Positions 9,834 to 19,498 of a stretch of 64,000 nucleotides of DNA are shown piece by piece. Origin of the DNA: Psychromonas sp. Urea-02u-13 (GTDB lineage Bacteria > Pseudomonadota > Gammaproteobacteria > Enterobacterales > Psychromonadaceae). The notes below the pieces were generated by a model. It worked only from the letters and a program-made list of their open reading frames with translations. It was not told the DNA's origin and did not search any database. A program made the translations under genes and the position numbers. Every line of letters starts with the position of its first letter. Within the stretch, counting starts at the first letter, position 1. Where the stretch lies: NCBI RefSeq assembly GCF_002835995.1, contig NZ_PJBZ01000036.1:28393-92392 (forward strand). The letters run 5' to 3'.

Positions 9834-9856
9834 ACCTCTATTATTACTTTGTGATT

Positions 9857-9880
9857 AAGGCGCTTTTTAGCGCCTTTTTT
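9857..9880 (+). terminator. Intrinsic terminator of ybiT
   Basis: An 8-bp stem AAGGCGCT/AGCGCCTT with a TTTT loop followed by a T run, starting 23 bases after the ybiT stop. Confidence 0.9.
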
Positions 9881-9892
9881 GTGGGTGGAAAA

Positions 9893-9996
9893 GAAGCCAT
9901 CAGCTTTTAGCTGTCAGCGTTCAGTAACTTCAAAACAAAAAACCTTAAGCATCGTGGAATCAGGGGACTAGCTGATAGCTGAAAGCTGAAAGCTTC
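9893..9996. repeat. Family B inverted intergenic repeat, copy 1
   Basis: About 104 bases with imperfect terminal inverted arms: the left arm contains CAGCTTTTAGCTGTCAGC, and the right arm is the complement of CAGCTTTCAGCTATCAGC. The same arm sequence recurs at 17499-17568. It lies between the ybiT terminator and the end of the zinc-ribbon gene and encodes no protein. Confidence 0.75.
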
Positions 9997-9998
9997 TC

Positions 9999-10850
9999 TT
10001 AATCCTCCGCTTTTGAGATATAAAAGTACTGAACATCATTTCCCCATAACTGTAAAAATTTACGTTTTTTATCCTTACTTTCAACACACTTTGCAAACAG
10101 TATAAAACCAGCCCCTTCTAAATCACGCGCTTCATTAATATCGAAACGTGTTAAAAAATCTTGTTGATATTTACTGATTGGAATCGAAACACTTCTTTCT
10201 TCTGCAGGGTTTAACCAATTTAGCGTTTTATCAGCATCTGCAATCGTGCCCCAATACATTCTTGGTGCGCCGTTATCTGTTGGTTTGGCGTCATTAACAT
10301 TTACAAATAAGTTCTTAGCGCGCCATTTATGCTTTTCACTGGTGTAAATCCATAAATCAGAGTTAGCAAGCGAACTACCACGTAATAAACTCACTAATAG
10401 TTTCTTTAAACCTTGTTTCTTAATAGTTATTTCGTTTTCTTTAATTAATAGCGCATCGTTAACTGACGTACTTTTCTTGTCTTCGCTCTTATGTGCATGA
10501 CTTTGTTCAGCGCTTTTATTACGATGCTTCTTGATCACCGCTGAGCTGAAATCTATTTGCAGAGAATCAGCTTCCATGATTAATGCTTCTACCTCAGAAA
10601 TTTGCTTTTCTTCTTCAGACTTTCGTGGTGATGGATTAAATTCTTCACAATCAAACTCGTGATAACGACTGCCAAAACAGGCCTGTTTTCCATCTCGAGA
10701 GGCTTTTCTAAAGTAGGCTTTCTGCTTACAAACAGGACATAATAACGAATAACGTAAACGGTCTATTTCAGATTCAGGCAAGGCTTTAAATTCAAAGATT
10801 GAAAATACTTTATTGCCCTGATCTTCCATATTACAGATTGCATCAATCAT
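9999..10850 (-). CDS. Uncharacterised protein with an N-terminal Cys-rich zinc-ribbon-like segment
   Basis: A 283-residue protein I do not recognise. Residues about 38-70 contain CPVC, then KQACFGSRYHEFDC, a spacing that suggests a zinc-binding ribbon. The middle (about 75-150) is charged and low in complexity, rich in Lys, Glu and Ser with His-Ala-His. The C-terminal part (about 160-283) is a mixed alpha/beta domain with several Trp residues. There is no signal peptide or membrane segment. Its ATG overlaps the end of the methyltransferase gene by eight bases, so the two are probably co-translated after clpB. The context suggests a nucleic-acid- or translation-related role, but this is not shown. 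Confidence 0.7.
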   Translation of the reverse strand: MIDAICNMEDQGNKVFSIFEFKALPESEIDRLRYSLLCPVCKQKAYFRKASRDGKQACFGSRYHEFDCEEFNPSPRKSEEEKQISEVEALIMEADSLQIDFSSAVIKKHRNKSAEQSHAHKSEDKKSTSVNDALLIKENEITIKKQGLKKLLVSLLRGSSLANSDLWIYTSEKHKWRAKNLFVNVNDAKPTDNGAPRMYWGTIADADKTLNWLNPAEERSVSIPISKYQQDFLTRFDINEARDLEGAGFILFAKCVESKDKKRKFLQLWGNDVQYFYISKAED

Positions 10851-12078
10851 CGTTATTACCCTCTATTTTCGCTATTAATTGCGCCTGTATCAAAAGATTA
10901 CGTGGCGTTACCTGTTCATCACAAAATGAAGCGATGTTAACCTGATAACCCGAATCTTGTAACGCTAATGCCCTGTCGTAAACTAACCACAACTCTAATG
11001 GGCGTACAAAAAATTGGCTTATCAACTCCATACAGCGCACTTTTTTAAGGCGCTTTTTAGCTTGCTGTAAAAAAATATCCAGTGAGTTAGGCACAACAAA
11101 TGTTAATGATTTATTTTCCATCGCCCATAAGACAAAGGTTTCAAATTGACCGGATAAAAGTGCTTTAGGAAAGCTGGGTAGAGGACAGTAATTTTTCGTT
11201 TTTAAGGCGTGTTTTTGTAATTCATCAAACGCTAAGCGCCACAGGACTTCTTGCTGGCTTAAATCAGATTGCCTTTTACCCGACACCACTTGCTTGCTCA
11301 CCGCAAGTTTCAATAGCTGTTTATTAATTTTTAACGCTGATGTTTGACCTAATAAAGAGCAAGGCTGATAAATCGTTTGTGTGGTTAAATGATAACAACA
11401 GGGACTAATGCTTAACTGAGCGGGTTTATTTTTTTTAGCTTGTTTTATAAGGTGTAAATGCAGGTCCCCGCAGGCATGCAAAGCAACGGCATGACATGCA
11501 GGGTTTATATAATTGTCCGCCTCACCTGTTAACACATCTGTTTGTTGAAATGTTTGTGGCAATTGCATTTTTTTAGCTTCAGCAGTGCCCAAATCACAGA
11601 GTGTTTGTTGCCATTCTACTGACGTCACTGCTAACTGTTTTTGCCAGCAGATCAGGCGACCTAAATGCCCTTTTCCCGCGCACCATTCAACAATGGGATA
11701 TGGCGAATTCACCTGTTGCGCAAAGGCTGATATTTGTGACCACTTTCGCCCTTTAATACCTGCTTTTAACCAAAAAGGGGCATCTGATTCCAGTGCAGGC
11801 AGCGCTTTGATCATAAAAAGCGCATCATCAAAAGGGCGTAGCTGATTTATAAAACCTTTTATGTGTGCATATAACAGGTCAGGATATTGCTGATAATGTT
11901 GTAGCTGCAGGTCTGAAAGTGCATCTAAAAATTCACTCAAGGCAATATTTGTTTCAGCCCAGGGATAATCACTGTAATGGAACGCTTCAAACTGCCAATA
12001 AACTTGTAAACTCGTTAGATAGTTATCCAGTTGCAAAAAGGTTTTATTGTACAAAGTGTATCTTTCCATCTGCAACAT
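10843..12078 (-). CDS. SAM-dependent methyltransferase (Methyltransf_32-like)
   Basis: About 411 residues. A Rossmann methyltransferase motif I is seen as [12 protein letters not shown] (about residue 131), followed by SVEWQ as the acidic end of strand 2, then ALHACGDL and ISPCCYH. These last two motifs are typical of the Methyltransf_32 group, which includes METTL25-like proteins and is of mostly unknown substrate. The ATG at 12078 is chosen over a TTG at 12081; an ATG at 12069 is also possible, and no start has a clear ribosome site. The frame overlaps the end of clpB by about 35 bases and the zinc-ribbon gene by eight bases, so it probably rides on clpB transcription. Confidence 0.8.
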   Translation of the reverse strand: MLQMERYTLYNKTFLQLDNYLTSLQVYWQFEAFHYSDYPWAETNIALSEFLDALSDLQLQHYQQYPDLLYAHIKGFINQLRPFDDALFMIKALPALESDAPFWLKAGIKGRKWSQISAFAQQVNSPYPIVEWCAGKGHLGRLICWQKQLAVTSVEWQQTLCDLGTAEAKKMQLPQTFQQTDVLTGEADNYINPACHAVALHACGDLHLHLIKQAKKNKPAQLSISPCCYHLTTQTIYQPCSLLGQTSALKINKQLLKLAVSKQVVSGKRQSDLSQQEVLWRLAFDELQKHALKTKNYCPLPSFPKALLSGQFETFVLWAMENKSLTFVVPNSLDIFLQQAKKRLKKVRCMELISQFFVRPLELWLVYDRALALQDSGYQVNIASFCDEQVTPRNLLIQAQLIAKIEGNNDD

Positions 12079-14617
12079 CAACTAATATTTTTTTACCCTT
12101 AATCAGTTTTTCTGAAATGATTTGCTCAGCAAGTTGGTTTTCTAATAACTGCTGAATGGCACGTTTAAGCGGTCTTGCTCCGTAGGCAGGATCGTAACCC
12201 GCTCCCACTAACAATTCGATAGATTGGTCATTAAAGGTCAGCAAGTAATCTTGATCTTTAAGGCGCTTTTGTAATTTATGTAACTGAATCGTCGCAATCG
12301 ATTTGATATGTTTCTGACCCAAGGGATGAAATACAACGGTTTCATCGATGCGGTTTAAAAACTCAGGCTTAAACTGTGAACGTAATAAAGTAAACAGTTG
12401 GCTTTTTATCTCATCATAACTGGCAGTATCAAATTGCTCATGAATAATGTCGGAACCAATATTCGAAGTCATAATGATCACCGTATTACGGAAATCGACA
12501 GTACGCCCTTGCCCATCAGTTAAACGACCATCATCCAACACCTGTAATAAAATATTAAAGACATCAGGATGCGCTTTTTCAATTTCATCTAATAAAATAA
12601 CAGAATAAGGTTTACGGCGAACCGCTTCAGTTAAATAACCACCCTCTTCATAACCAACATAACCCGGTGGCGCCCCTACTAAACGCGCAACAGAATGCTT
12701 TTCCATAAACTCCGACATGTCGATACGTACCATATTATCTTCACTATCAAAGAGGAAATTAGCTAACGCCTTACAAGATTCTGTTTTACCAACCCCTGTT
12801 GGCCCTAAAAACAAGAATGAACCAATAGGTCTATCAGGGTCACTGAGGCCAGCACGGCTACGACGAATCGCATTAGAGACAGCGGCGATCGCTTCATGTT
12901 GACCAATCACTCGGCTGTGCAGGTGCTTTTCCATTTTAAGTAATTTGTCGCGATCACTTTGCAGCATTTTATCAACAGGAATCCCCGTCCAGCGCGCTAA
13001 TATTTCTGCAATTTCATTTTCAGTCACACAATGTTTAAGTAACGTCATTTCTTGCATTTCAGCTTGTGCAGCTAAGTCGAGTTGTTTTTCCAACTCTGGA
13101 ATTTTTCCATATTGCAGCTCAGACATGCGTGTTAAATCAGATGCTCGACTGGCTATTTCCAAATCTAATCGGGTTTGTTCTAATGCTTTTTTGATGTTTT
13201 GTGTGCCAGAAAGTGCGGCTTTCTCTGCTTTCCAAATCTCATCTAATAATTTGTATTCTTTACCTTTGGTTTTTAAGGCCCTTTCGATATCTTGAAGGCG
13301 TTTAACCGTGGCGTCATCCGTTTCATTTTTAAGGGCTTTTTGCTCAACCGTCAGTTGAATTATTTTTCGCCCTAGTTTGTCTAAGCTTTCAGGTTTTGAA
13401 TCCATCTGTAAACGAATGCTTGAAGCGGCTTCATCGATTAAATCGATCGCTTTATCGGGTAATTGTCGGTCGGAGATATAACGGTGTGACAAAGTGGCAG
13501 CAGCAACAATAGCTGGATCAGTGATTTCGACTCTATGGTGTAATTCGTAACGTTCTTTTAAGCCGCGTAAAATCGCAATGGTATCTTCAACGCTCGGTTC
13601 ATCAACTTGGACTTTTTGAAAACGACGTTCGAGGGCCGCATCTTTTTCAATATATTGGCGATATTCATCAAGCGTTGTTGCGCCAACACAATGTAGCTCA
13701 CCACGGGCAAGTGCGGGTTTGAGCATATTGCTTGCGTCCATTGCGCCATCGGTTTTACCCGCGCCAACCATAGTATGCAATTCATCAATAAAGAGAATCA
13801 CTTGTCCTTCTTCTTTTGCTAGTTCAGAAAGTACTGACTTTAAACGTTCTTCAAACTCACCACGGTATTTAGCACCCGCAATAAGTGACCCCATATCGAG
13901 TGATAAAACACGTTTATTTTTTAAACCTTCAGGGACTTCACCATTAATAATACGCTGCGCAAGGCCCTCAACAATCGCTGTTTTGCCTACGCCTGGTTCA
14001 CCAATAATAACTGGATTATTTTTAGTACGACGCTGTAATACTTGAATCATGCGTCTTACTTCATCATCACGACCAATCACAGGGTCTAGCTTTCCCTGCT
14101 CAGCACGCTCAGTCAGATCGATAGTAAACTTGGCTAACGCTTGTTCTTGCCCATCACTATTTTGGTCATCGACATTTTGCCCATCTCTGATTTTGTTAAT
14201 TGATTTATTTACTTTTTCTTTGCTTAAACCCAGACCCGTTAAAATACCACCCAACACACCTTTTTCTTCACAAGCAGCCAGTAAAAACAGCTCTGAAGAG
14301 ATAAATTTATCTTTATTTTTTTGCGCAAATTTATCGCAGAGATTAAACAGAATACCGACAGGCGCTGAGAGCTGAATATCTCCACCGATACCAGAAACCG
14401 GTGCAATACGATCTAATTCAGTAGAGAGCTGTGAACGTAACAGATTAATATCGATCTCAAGATCCGCCAAAATAGGACGGATAGAACCCCCATCTTGATT
14501 GAGCAAGGCCAACATAAGATGTGTCGCTTCGATATATTGATGATCACGGCCTAACGCGAGAGACTGCGCATCTGAAATTGCTAATTGGAATTTACTGGTG
14601 AGTTTATCTAAGCGCAT
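12044..14617 (-). CDS. clpB: Chaperone ClpB (protein disaggregase)
   Basis: An 857-residue protein, the same length as E. coli ClpB. Domains in order: an N-terminal Clp repeat domain (1-145), AAA-1 with Walker A GEPGVGKT (about 206), a long coiled-coil M domain (about 400-525) and AAA-2 with Walker A GPTGVGKT (about 605) and the GYVGYEEGG pore loop. ClpB hexamers thread aggregated proteins together with DnaK in the cytoplasm. A strong AAGGAGG precedes the ATG. A sigma-32-type promoter lies just upstream, so heat-shock control is expected. Two downstream genes overlap its end and may share the transcript. Confidence 0.97.
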   Translation of the reverse strand: MRLDKLTSKFQLAISDAQSLALGRDHQYIEATHLMLALLNQDGGSIRPILADLEIDINLLRSQLSTELDRIAPVSGIGGDIQLSAPVGILFNLCDKFAQKNKDKFISSELFLLAACEEKGVLGGILTGLGLSKEKVNKSINKIRDGQNVDDQNSDGQEQALAKFTIDLTERAEQGKLDPVIGRDDEVRRMIQVLQRRTKNNPVIIGEPGVGKTAIVEGLAQRIINGEVPEGLKNKRVLSLDMGSLIAGAKYRGEFEERLKSVLSELAKEEGQVILFIDELHTMVGAGKTDGAMDASNMLKPALARGELHCVGATTLDEYRQYIEKDAALERRFQKVQVDEPSVEDTIAILRGLKERYELHHRVEITDPAIVAAATLSHRYISDRQLPDKAIDLIDEAASSIRLQMDSKPESLDKLGRKIIQLTVEQKALKNETDDATVKRLQDIERALKTKGKEYKLLDEIWKAEKAALSGTQNIKKALEQTRLDLEIASRASDLTRMSELQYGKIPELEKQLDLAAQAEMQEMTLLKHCVTENEIAEILARWTGIPVDKMLQSDRDKLLKMEKHLHSRVIGQHEAIAAVSNAIRRSRAGLSDPDRPIGSFLFLGPTGVGKTESCKALANFLFDSEDNMVRIDMSEFMEKHSVARLVGAPPGYVGYEEGGYLTEAVRRKPYSVILLDEIEKAHPDVFNILLQVLDDGRLTDGQGRTVDFRNTVIIMTSNIGSDIIHEQFDTASYDEIKSQLFTLLRSQFKPEFLNRIDETVVFHPLGQKHIKSIATIQLHKLQKRLKDQDYLLTFNDQSIELLVGAGYDPAYGARPLKRAIQQLLENQLAEQIISEKLIKGKKILVDVADGKIHFVQ

Positions 14618-14641
14618 AATCGCCTCCTTGATAGGATAAAG

Positions 14642-14668
14642 ATGTGGGAAAAAGGGTTAAATTTCAAG
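14642..14668 (-). promoter_or_regulatory. Sigma-32 (heat-shock) promoter of clpB
   Basis: On the minus strand CTTGAAA (14668-14662), a 13-base spacer and CCCACAT (14648-14642) match the RpoH consensus CTTGAAA-N13-15-CCCATnT with one or two mismatches. It sits 25 to 50 bases upstream of the clpB ATG and just after the pgeF stop, so clpB can be induced separately from the genes upstream. Confidence 0.82.
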
Positions 14669-14676
14669 GTTGGGTG

Positions 14677-15432
14677 TTAAATTTTGGGCTCTTTAATATA
14701 AATTAGTGTCGCCATACGCCCAGTCTTTCCATCTCGACGATAGGAATAAAAAAGATCCGCCTCAGAAAAGGTGCAATGTGGACTCGCGCTTATTTCCGCA
14801 ACCTTAAAAGGCGCTATACGTAAACGAGCAAGTGCTTGTAAGTCAGCTAAATAACGATCTTTGTGCACACTAAAAGCATCAACAGCTTTAGTATCATGTT
14901 GAATGAATTCATCACGTACTTCAGCGCCAACTTCAAATGCCGTTTTACCAATGCACGGACCAAGCCAGACTAATAACTCTGAACTTGAAACCTTTGACTC
15001 TCTACAAATAGTAGCGATTGTTTTTTCAATAATTCCATCACACAAACCGCGCCATCCGGCATGAATCGCACTTACAAAGCTTCCCTGTTTATCGGTAATT
15101 AATAGCGGTAAACAATCAGCTGTCATCACAACACAAACTTGATCTTTAAGATCTGTCCACGAGGCATCAGCTTCTGTCGCTTGTTTACTTTGTTTATTAA
15201 TTTTTAACAGCAAAGTGCTATGAGTTTGATTCAACCAACAAAAAGGGGTTTCTAACGAAAGGTTTGCTAATAATAGAGCGCGATTTTGTAAAACAACTGA
15301 CTCTTTATCTTCAACATGTAATCCGAGGTTTAAACCTTGATAAACGTTGGTGCTTACACCATTAATACGTGTTGTTGAAAAGGCTTTGATATGACTTGGG
15401 GCGGACCAATTGGGTGAGATTAATTCAAGCAT
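14677..15432 (-). CDS. pgeF: PgeF/YfiH purine nucleoside phosphorylase-like laccase-domain protein
   Basis: A 251-residue Cu-oxidase_4 (DUF152) protein. The family was long called polyphenol oxidase; E. coli YfiH (PgeF) helps keep peptidoglycan precursors correct. Typical motifs are STTRINGVS near the start, MTADCLPLLITD, SAIHAGWRGL and GPCIG. The Cys and His of the metal site are within TADC and IHAGWRG. The start at 15432 (MLELISPNW) matches the family N-terminus; an upstream frame extension of 17 residues is unlike homologues. It lies between rluD and clpB, the enteric order rluD-pgeF-clpB. Confidence 0.92.
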   Translation of the reverse strand: MLELISPNWSAPSHIKAFSTTRINGVSTNVYQGLNLGLHVEDKESVVLQNRALLLANLSLETPFCWLNQTHSTLLLKINKQSKQATEADASWTDLKDQVCVVMTADCLPLLITDKQGSFVSAIHAGWRGLCDGIIEKTIATICRESKVSSSELLVWLGPCIGKTAFEVGAEVRDEFIQHDTKAVDAFSVHKDRYLADLQALARLRIAPFKVAEISASPHCTFSEADLFYSYRRDGKTGRMATLIYIKEPKI

Positions 15433-15526
15433 TGATTTTCCCGAGGGTCGAATGGACTGGGAGTATGAAGATGATCTGCACATTAGCAGTGCAGATCATA
15501 AGTGTAGATCAGAAGTTAACTTATTT

Positions 15527-16495
15527 TTACTGCTCGTAAAAGATAGCATCAGCACGTAATAACGCAGCTAGCTTTTGCATATCAGCAGGTACTGGAGCAT
15601 GCCATTCCATTAGTTCACCAGTAATTGGGTGATCTAAACGTAACATAGTTGCATGCAGAGCTTGGCGTTTAAATGAACGTAGCTCAATTTTTAGCTCTTC
15701 AGATGCACCTTTTGGCGGACGAGGACGGCCACCGTAAACAGGGTCACCTGCTAATACATGGCCGAGATGTGCCATGTGAACACGAATTTGGTGAGTACGA
15801 CCTGTTTCTAGGCGTAAACGTAAACGTGTATGTGCACGGTATTTCTCTGCAACGCGGTAATGAGTAACAGCATGTTTACCACCCACTGTTGCCACAGCCA
15901 TTTTAATACGGTTTGCTTTATCACGGCCAATTGGCGCTTCAACACGGCCACCCGCTGTGAAAATTCCCATTGCGATTGCATCATACTCACGTGTAATTTC
16001 GCGAGCTTGTAAGCTTGTTACTAAATGCGTTTGAGCAGGAACAGTTTTAGCAATAACCATTAAACCGGTTGTGTCTTTATCTAATCGATGCACGATACCC
16101 GCACGCGGTACTTCTGCGATTTCAGGGTAACGGTATAAAAGTGCATTTAATACCGTACCATCCGGGTTACCAGCACCAGGATGAACGACTAAACCAGCAG
16201 GTTTATTAATAACTAGAATATGTTCATCTTCAAAAATAATATCAAGATCAATATTCTGTGCTTTAAATACCACTTCGTCTTCTAAGAACGCATTCACTTC
16301 GACAGCTTGATGGGTATAAACTTTTTCGCGAGGGATATTAACCACTTCGCCATCAATTTGTACCATTCCCTCTAAAACCCATTCTTTAATACGCGTACGA
16401 GAATAATCAGGGAATAATGATGCCAATGCTTTATCTAAGCGAAAACCCAGTTGTTCTTCGGTCACTTCTGCGGTTAAGTGTAACTCTTGACTCAT
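15527..16495 (-). CDS. rluD: 23S rRNA pseudouridine synthase RluD
   Basis: A 322-residue protein. It has an N-terminal S4 RNA-binding domain (about 15-75, RLDKALASLFPDYSRTRIK) and an RluA-type catalytic domain with the active-site motif HRLDKDTTGL. RluD modifies uridines 1911, 1915 and 1917 of 23S rRNA helix 69. The long run of conserved C-terminal motifs (GRTHQIRVHMAH, GDPVYGGRPRPPKG) is specific to RluD. The start at MSQELHL (16495) matches E. coli; an in-frame upstream ATG would add 10 atypical residues. Divergent from bamD, as in E. coli. Confidence 0.94.
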   Translation of the reverse strand: MSQELHLTAEVTEEQLGFRLDKALASLFPDYSRTRIKEWVLEGMVQIDGEVVNIPREKVYTHQAVEVNAFLEDEVVFKAQNIDLDIIFEDEHILVINKPAGLVVHPGAGNPDGTVLNALLYRYPEIAEVPRAGIVHRLDKDTTGLMVIAKTVPAQTHLVTSLQAREITREYDAIAMGIFTAGGRVEAPIGRDKANRIKMAVATVGGKHAVTHYRVAEKYRAHTRLRLRLETGRTHQIRVHMAHLGHVLAGDPVYGGRPRPPKGASEELKIELRSFKRQALHATMLRLDHPITGELMEWHAPVPADMQKLAALLRADAIFYEQ

Positions 16496-16664
16496 ATTTA
16501 ATTCTCTTCTTTCTCTTTTTAGCACGACTAAGTCTGGCGCTAATAGCGGTTAATAAACGTTGATTTGCGCATTGTAGTGCAATCTTGTCACATTTTGTCT
16601 TTTTTAACTTTTCTTTTTTTAGCTGATAGCAGATACTGTGCTTCTATCAATCCGATTTTCAGAA

Positions 16665-16691
16665 AGGCATTTTAGGCATTATAGGCATTAT
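16665..16691. repeat. Three 9-bp tandem repeats (AGGCATTWT) just upstream of bamD
   Basis: Units AGGCATTTT, AGGCATTAT and AGGCATTAT end seven bases before the bamD ATG at 16699. The AGG in the last unit is the closest thing to a ribosome-binding site, and the array also provides -10-like TATA motifs, so the repeat overlaps the expression signals of an essential gene. Confidence 0.85.
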
Positions 16692-16698
16692 AACACTT

Positions 16699-17490
16699 AT
16701 GAAAAAGATCCTCAGACTAATAAGCACCTCTGTTTTCATTATTTTTTTTACTGTTGGCTGTTCTTCTAAAAAAAATGAAAAACCGAAAGTAGATGACAAA
16801 CCGCCAGTTGAACTTTACAGCGATGCTCAACAAGCGTTGGAATCAGCAAACTACGAAAAAGCGACTGAAATATTAGAAGCTTTAGATAGTCGCTATCCTT
16901 TTGGACCACATTCAGACCAAGTACAGGTTGACCTTATTTATGCTTATTATAAGCGTGATGAGACCGCGTTAGCATTAGCTAACATTGATCGCTTTATGCG
17001 CCTTAATCCTGCACATCCGGATCTTGATTATCTTTATTACTTACGTGGTTTAACCCACATGGCAACAGATCAGCAATTTTTCCAAAATATGTTTGGTATT
17101 GACCGCTATAATCGTGACCCTAGCCACTCATTGCAAGCATTTAAAGATTTTAAACATCTTATAAAGTTCTATCCAAAGAGCCAATATGCTGTTGATGCAC
17201 AACTTAGAATGGTCTTTATTAAGGATCGTTTAGCGCGTTATGAAATCGCTATTGGAAAGTGGTATATAAAACGCGAAGCTTATGTTGCAGCGATCAACCG
17301 TAGTAAGTTAGTACTTAATAACTACCCTGATACTGAATCTGTTGAAGATGCTCTTATCATTATGATTACAGCTTATGATGAACTTGGTTTAGTAGAGCCA
17401 AAAGAGAATGCACTGGCAGTATTAAAACTTAACTATCCAAAGAGTCGAGTTGTTAAGCGTAGTGAACGCTGGACGTTTTTTGATTGGTAG
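16699..17490 (+). CDS. bamD: Outer membrane assembly lipoprotein BamD
   Basis: A 263-residue lipoprotein. The signal peptide ends in a lipobox-like FTVGC with the lipidated Cys at 21. The mature part is a series of TPR-like helix pairs (YSDAQQALESANYEKA, LDSRYPFGPHSDQVQVDLIYAYYK, YLRGLTHM, FQNMFGIDRYNRDPSHSLQAFKDF), the BamD signature. BamD is the essential partner of BamA in folding beta-barrel proteins into the outer membrane. It is slightly longer than E. coli BamD (245). Divergent from rluD. Its leader holds a 9-bp tandem repeat, and a family B inverted repeat follows the stop. Confidence 0.94.
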   Translation: MKKILRLISTSVFIIFFTVGCSSKKNEKPKVDDKPPVELYSDAQQALESANYEKATEILEALDSRYPFGPHSDQVQVDLIYAYYKRDETALALANIDRFMRLNPAHPDLDYLYYLRGLTHMATDQQFFQNMFGIDRYNRDPSHSLQAFKDFKHLIKFYPKSQYAVDAQLRMVFIKDRLARYEIAIGKWYIKREAYVAAINRSKLVLNNYPDTESVEDALIIMITAYDELGLVEPKENALAVLKLNYPKSRVVKRSERWTFFDW

Positions 17491-17498
17491 GGATTAAT

Positions 17499-17568
17499 GA
17501 GCTTTCAGCTTTCAGCTATCAGCAAACTGCTTTTAACTGACAGCTGATAGCTAACCACTAACAGCTTA
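17499..17568. repeat. Family B inverted intergenic repeat, copy 2
   Basis: The left arm AGCTTTCAGCTTTCAGC and a right arm related to its complement share the motif AGCTATCAGC on opposite strands. It fills the space between the convergent bamD and glnB genes, where it could act as a bidirectional hairpin. A short related fragment (TAGCTGATAGC) occurs at about 16620 in the bamD upstream region. Confidence 0.7.
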
Positions 17569-17572
17569 TCTT

Positions 17573-17926
<354 letters not shown>

Positions 17927-18031
17927 TTAATTAATTGTTTCTACTTTAATACTAATTGCGACAAATATACAGGCAGAAACTTAAAAACAAGATTACACTC
18001 ATAGATTACACTCAGCTATTAGGGTTTTGAT

Positions 18032-18532
18032 ATGCACGCTGTGCGCGGCTTTACACTTCTTGAACTTATTATTGTATTAATTATTAGTACATTACTAATA
18101 ACGATTGGTATTCCAGGGTTTCAAACCTTAATACAAAGTAACCGTTTAACCTCGGTAGGAAGCAGTATTCAAAATAACCTACTCTTTGCACGTAGCCAAT
18201 CTGTTAGTTACTTAAATTATGTCACTGTTTGCCCGCTTGAAAGCAATGTATGTACTAATAATTGGATTTCGGGGATTGACGTATTTATTGATAGCGATAG
18301 AGATGGCAGTTATGACAGTGGGGAAGTGTTATTAAAAAGTGGTGATAAGTTTAATAGTAATGATACGCTGGCTTTCCCTACTAATAGTGTCACTTTCACA
18401 CCAGATGGTCATATTACGGGTAGTTCAGCGACATTTAGATACTGCACAGGGGCGAAACGCATTGGTGTTTCAATCGCTTATAGTGGCAGAGCAAAAATAG
18501 TAGCAGGTGGCACTTTTACTGATTGTAATTAA
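18032..18532 (+). CDS. fimT: FimT/GspH-type minor pilin
   Basis: A 166-residue prepilin: leader MHAVRG, then FTLLELIIVLIISTLLITIGIPGFQ, the FimT/GspH N-terminus with Glu5. The C-terminal domain has the FARSQSV helix end and a late Cys pair (RYCTG and TDCN), as in FimT proteins, some of which bind DNA during uptake. It is on the plus strand, convergent with the minor pilin cluster at 18.7-25 kb and probably functionally part of it. A 12-base direct repeat (AGATTACACTCA at 17990 and 18003) lies just upstream. Confidence 0.83.
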   Translation: MHAVRGFTLLELIIVLIISTLLITIGIPGFQTLIQSNRLTSVGSSIQNNLLFARSQSVSYLNYVTVCPLESNVCTNNWISGIDVFIDSDRDGSYDSGEVLLKSGDKFNSNDTLAFPTNSVTFTPDGHITGSSATFRYCTGAKRIGVSIAYSGRAKIVAGGTFTDCN

Positions 18533-18603
18533 GCGCGTAGAGTCCTAATCCCTTGCTCTTAACAATTAACGACTTCCCCTAAATTACAACCCACGTTATA
18601 AAT

Positions 18604-18631
18604 AACCTAAAATAAAGAACCTAAAATAAAG
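18604..18631. repeat. Two perfect copies of a 14-bp tandem repeat
   Basis: AACCTAAAATAAAG occurs at 18604-18617 and 18618-18631, with a partial third (AACCTG) leading into the adjacent palindrome. It lies in the intergenic region between the convergent fimT and tapY2-like genes. Confidence 0.85.
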
Positions 18632-18633
18632 AA

Positions 18634-18672
18634 CCTGAATTCTGCATAAGCGCTTATTAACCAGAATTCAGG
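18634..18672. terminator. Palindromic structure between convergent fimT and tapY2-like genes
   Basis: An 11-bp perfect inverted repeat (CCTGAATTCTG and complement) encloses a second perfect 12-base palindrome (ATAAGCGCTTAT). No long T tract follows on either strand, so a terminator role is likely from position but not certain. Confidence 0.5.
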
Positions 18673-18680
18673 GTATTGAA

Positions 18681-18983
18681 CTAAAAAGGAGTGTTTTTTT
18701 CTAACGCTACCGCGTCTTTATTTTTAAAACGATCTTTAATATCAACACACTCATAAACCGCGATAATTTTTCTTTTCGTAACACCATCAGCCATAAAGAC
18801 GGAACGCTCAGTAAGTGTATCTATAAACTCTTTGCTCTCTTTTTCAGTATGAACAAAATGGTGCACAATACGACTTTCATCTTCTAGTTGTAAATGACAC
18901 TTCAAGTGTTGTCGTTTATCTTCCTGAGCAAGTGCGCCAGATGAAAATGCAATTCCCGCTATTAACAATAATATTGTTTTCAT
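18681..18983 (-). CDS. TapY2-like periplasmic protein of the type IV pilus cluster
   Basis: A 100-residue protein with a signal peptide (MKTILLLIAGIAFSSGALA, cleavage after ALA) and a small mature domain with two cysteines (KCHLQLED and YECVD). It resembles the TapY2 family found next to PilE/PilY genes in Shewanella and relatives; its molecular role is not well known. The start at 18983 is chosen because GGAAAG lies about seven bases upstream and a signal peptide follows; longer frames add a non-homologous N-terminus that overlaps pilE. It begins 10 bases after the pilE stop, so it is the last gene of the pilV-W-X-Y1-E operon. Confidence 0.72.
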   Translation of the reverse strand: MKTILLLIAGIAFSSGALAQEDKRQHLKCHLQLEDESRIVHHFVHTEKESKEFIDTLTERSVFMADGVTKRKIIAVYECVDIKDRFKNKDAVALEKNTPF

Positions 18984-18993
18984 TTTACTTTCC

Positions 18994-19407
18994 TTATTTC
19001 CAGCAATTTGTGCTGTTAGCATTCGTTGCTTTTTTTTCATGATCGTGGCTAATAGATAACGTGGCACAGTCACTATCTGCGAGTTGTGATGAAATGGCAG
19101 TCGCTGTGAGCGTAAAGCCAATAGCCGTTGATTCAGCTGAACTTGTGGCCAGCGAATAATAGCCATTGTCAGTAATAAACGGGTTGGCTCCCATACCTAA
19201 ATCAGAATCTAAATTTGAAGCATAAACATGATGATCTAAATAATACATTTCTTGCTTATTGGCGAGATCAACTAATGCGGACTGCGCCTCGGTACGACGT
19301 GTTTTTTGCACATAACTAACATAACTTGGATAAGCAACCGAGCTTAATATTGCAATAATAGTTATGGTGACCAGTAACTCCACTAGGGTAAATCCACTTT
19401 TTTTCAT
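18994..19407 (-). CDS. pilE: Type IV minor pilin PilE
   Basis: A 137-residue prepilin with leader MKKSG and helix FTLVELLVTITIIAILSSVAYPSY, followed by the QKTRRTEAQSALVDLANKQEMYYLD stretch common to PilE minor pilins, and a Cys pair near the C-terminus (DCATLSI, NCWK). The start at 19407 gives the canonical short leader; 12 extra upstream residues are possible but unlikely. In Pseudomonas-type systems PilE links the PilVWX/PilY1 tip complex to the major pilin. It follows pilY1 by about 90 bases. Confidence 0.88.
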   Translation of the reverse strand: MKKSGFTLVELLVTITIIAILSSVAYPSYVSYVQKTRRTEAQSALVDLANKQEMYYLDHHVYASNLDSDLGMGANPFITDNGYYSLATSSAESTAIGFTLTATAISSQLADSDCATLSISHDHEKKATNANSTNCWK

Positions 19408-19498
19408 TTTTATTCTCTTTTTATTTTTATAATATATTTTCATCGTTCAAACTGCCGAGACAGAAAAAGTGAGGTGAAAACCTCACTTATCAAGCAAC

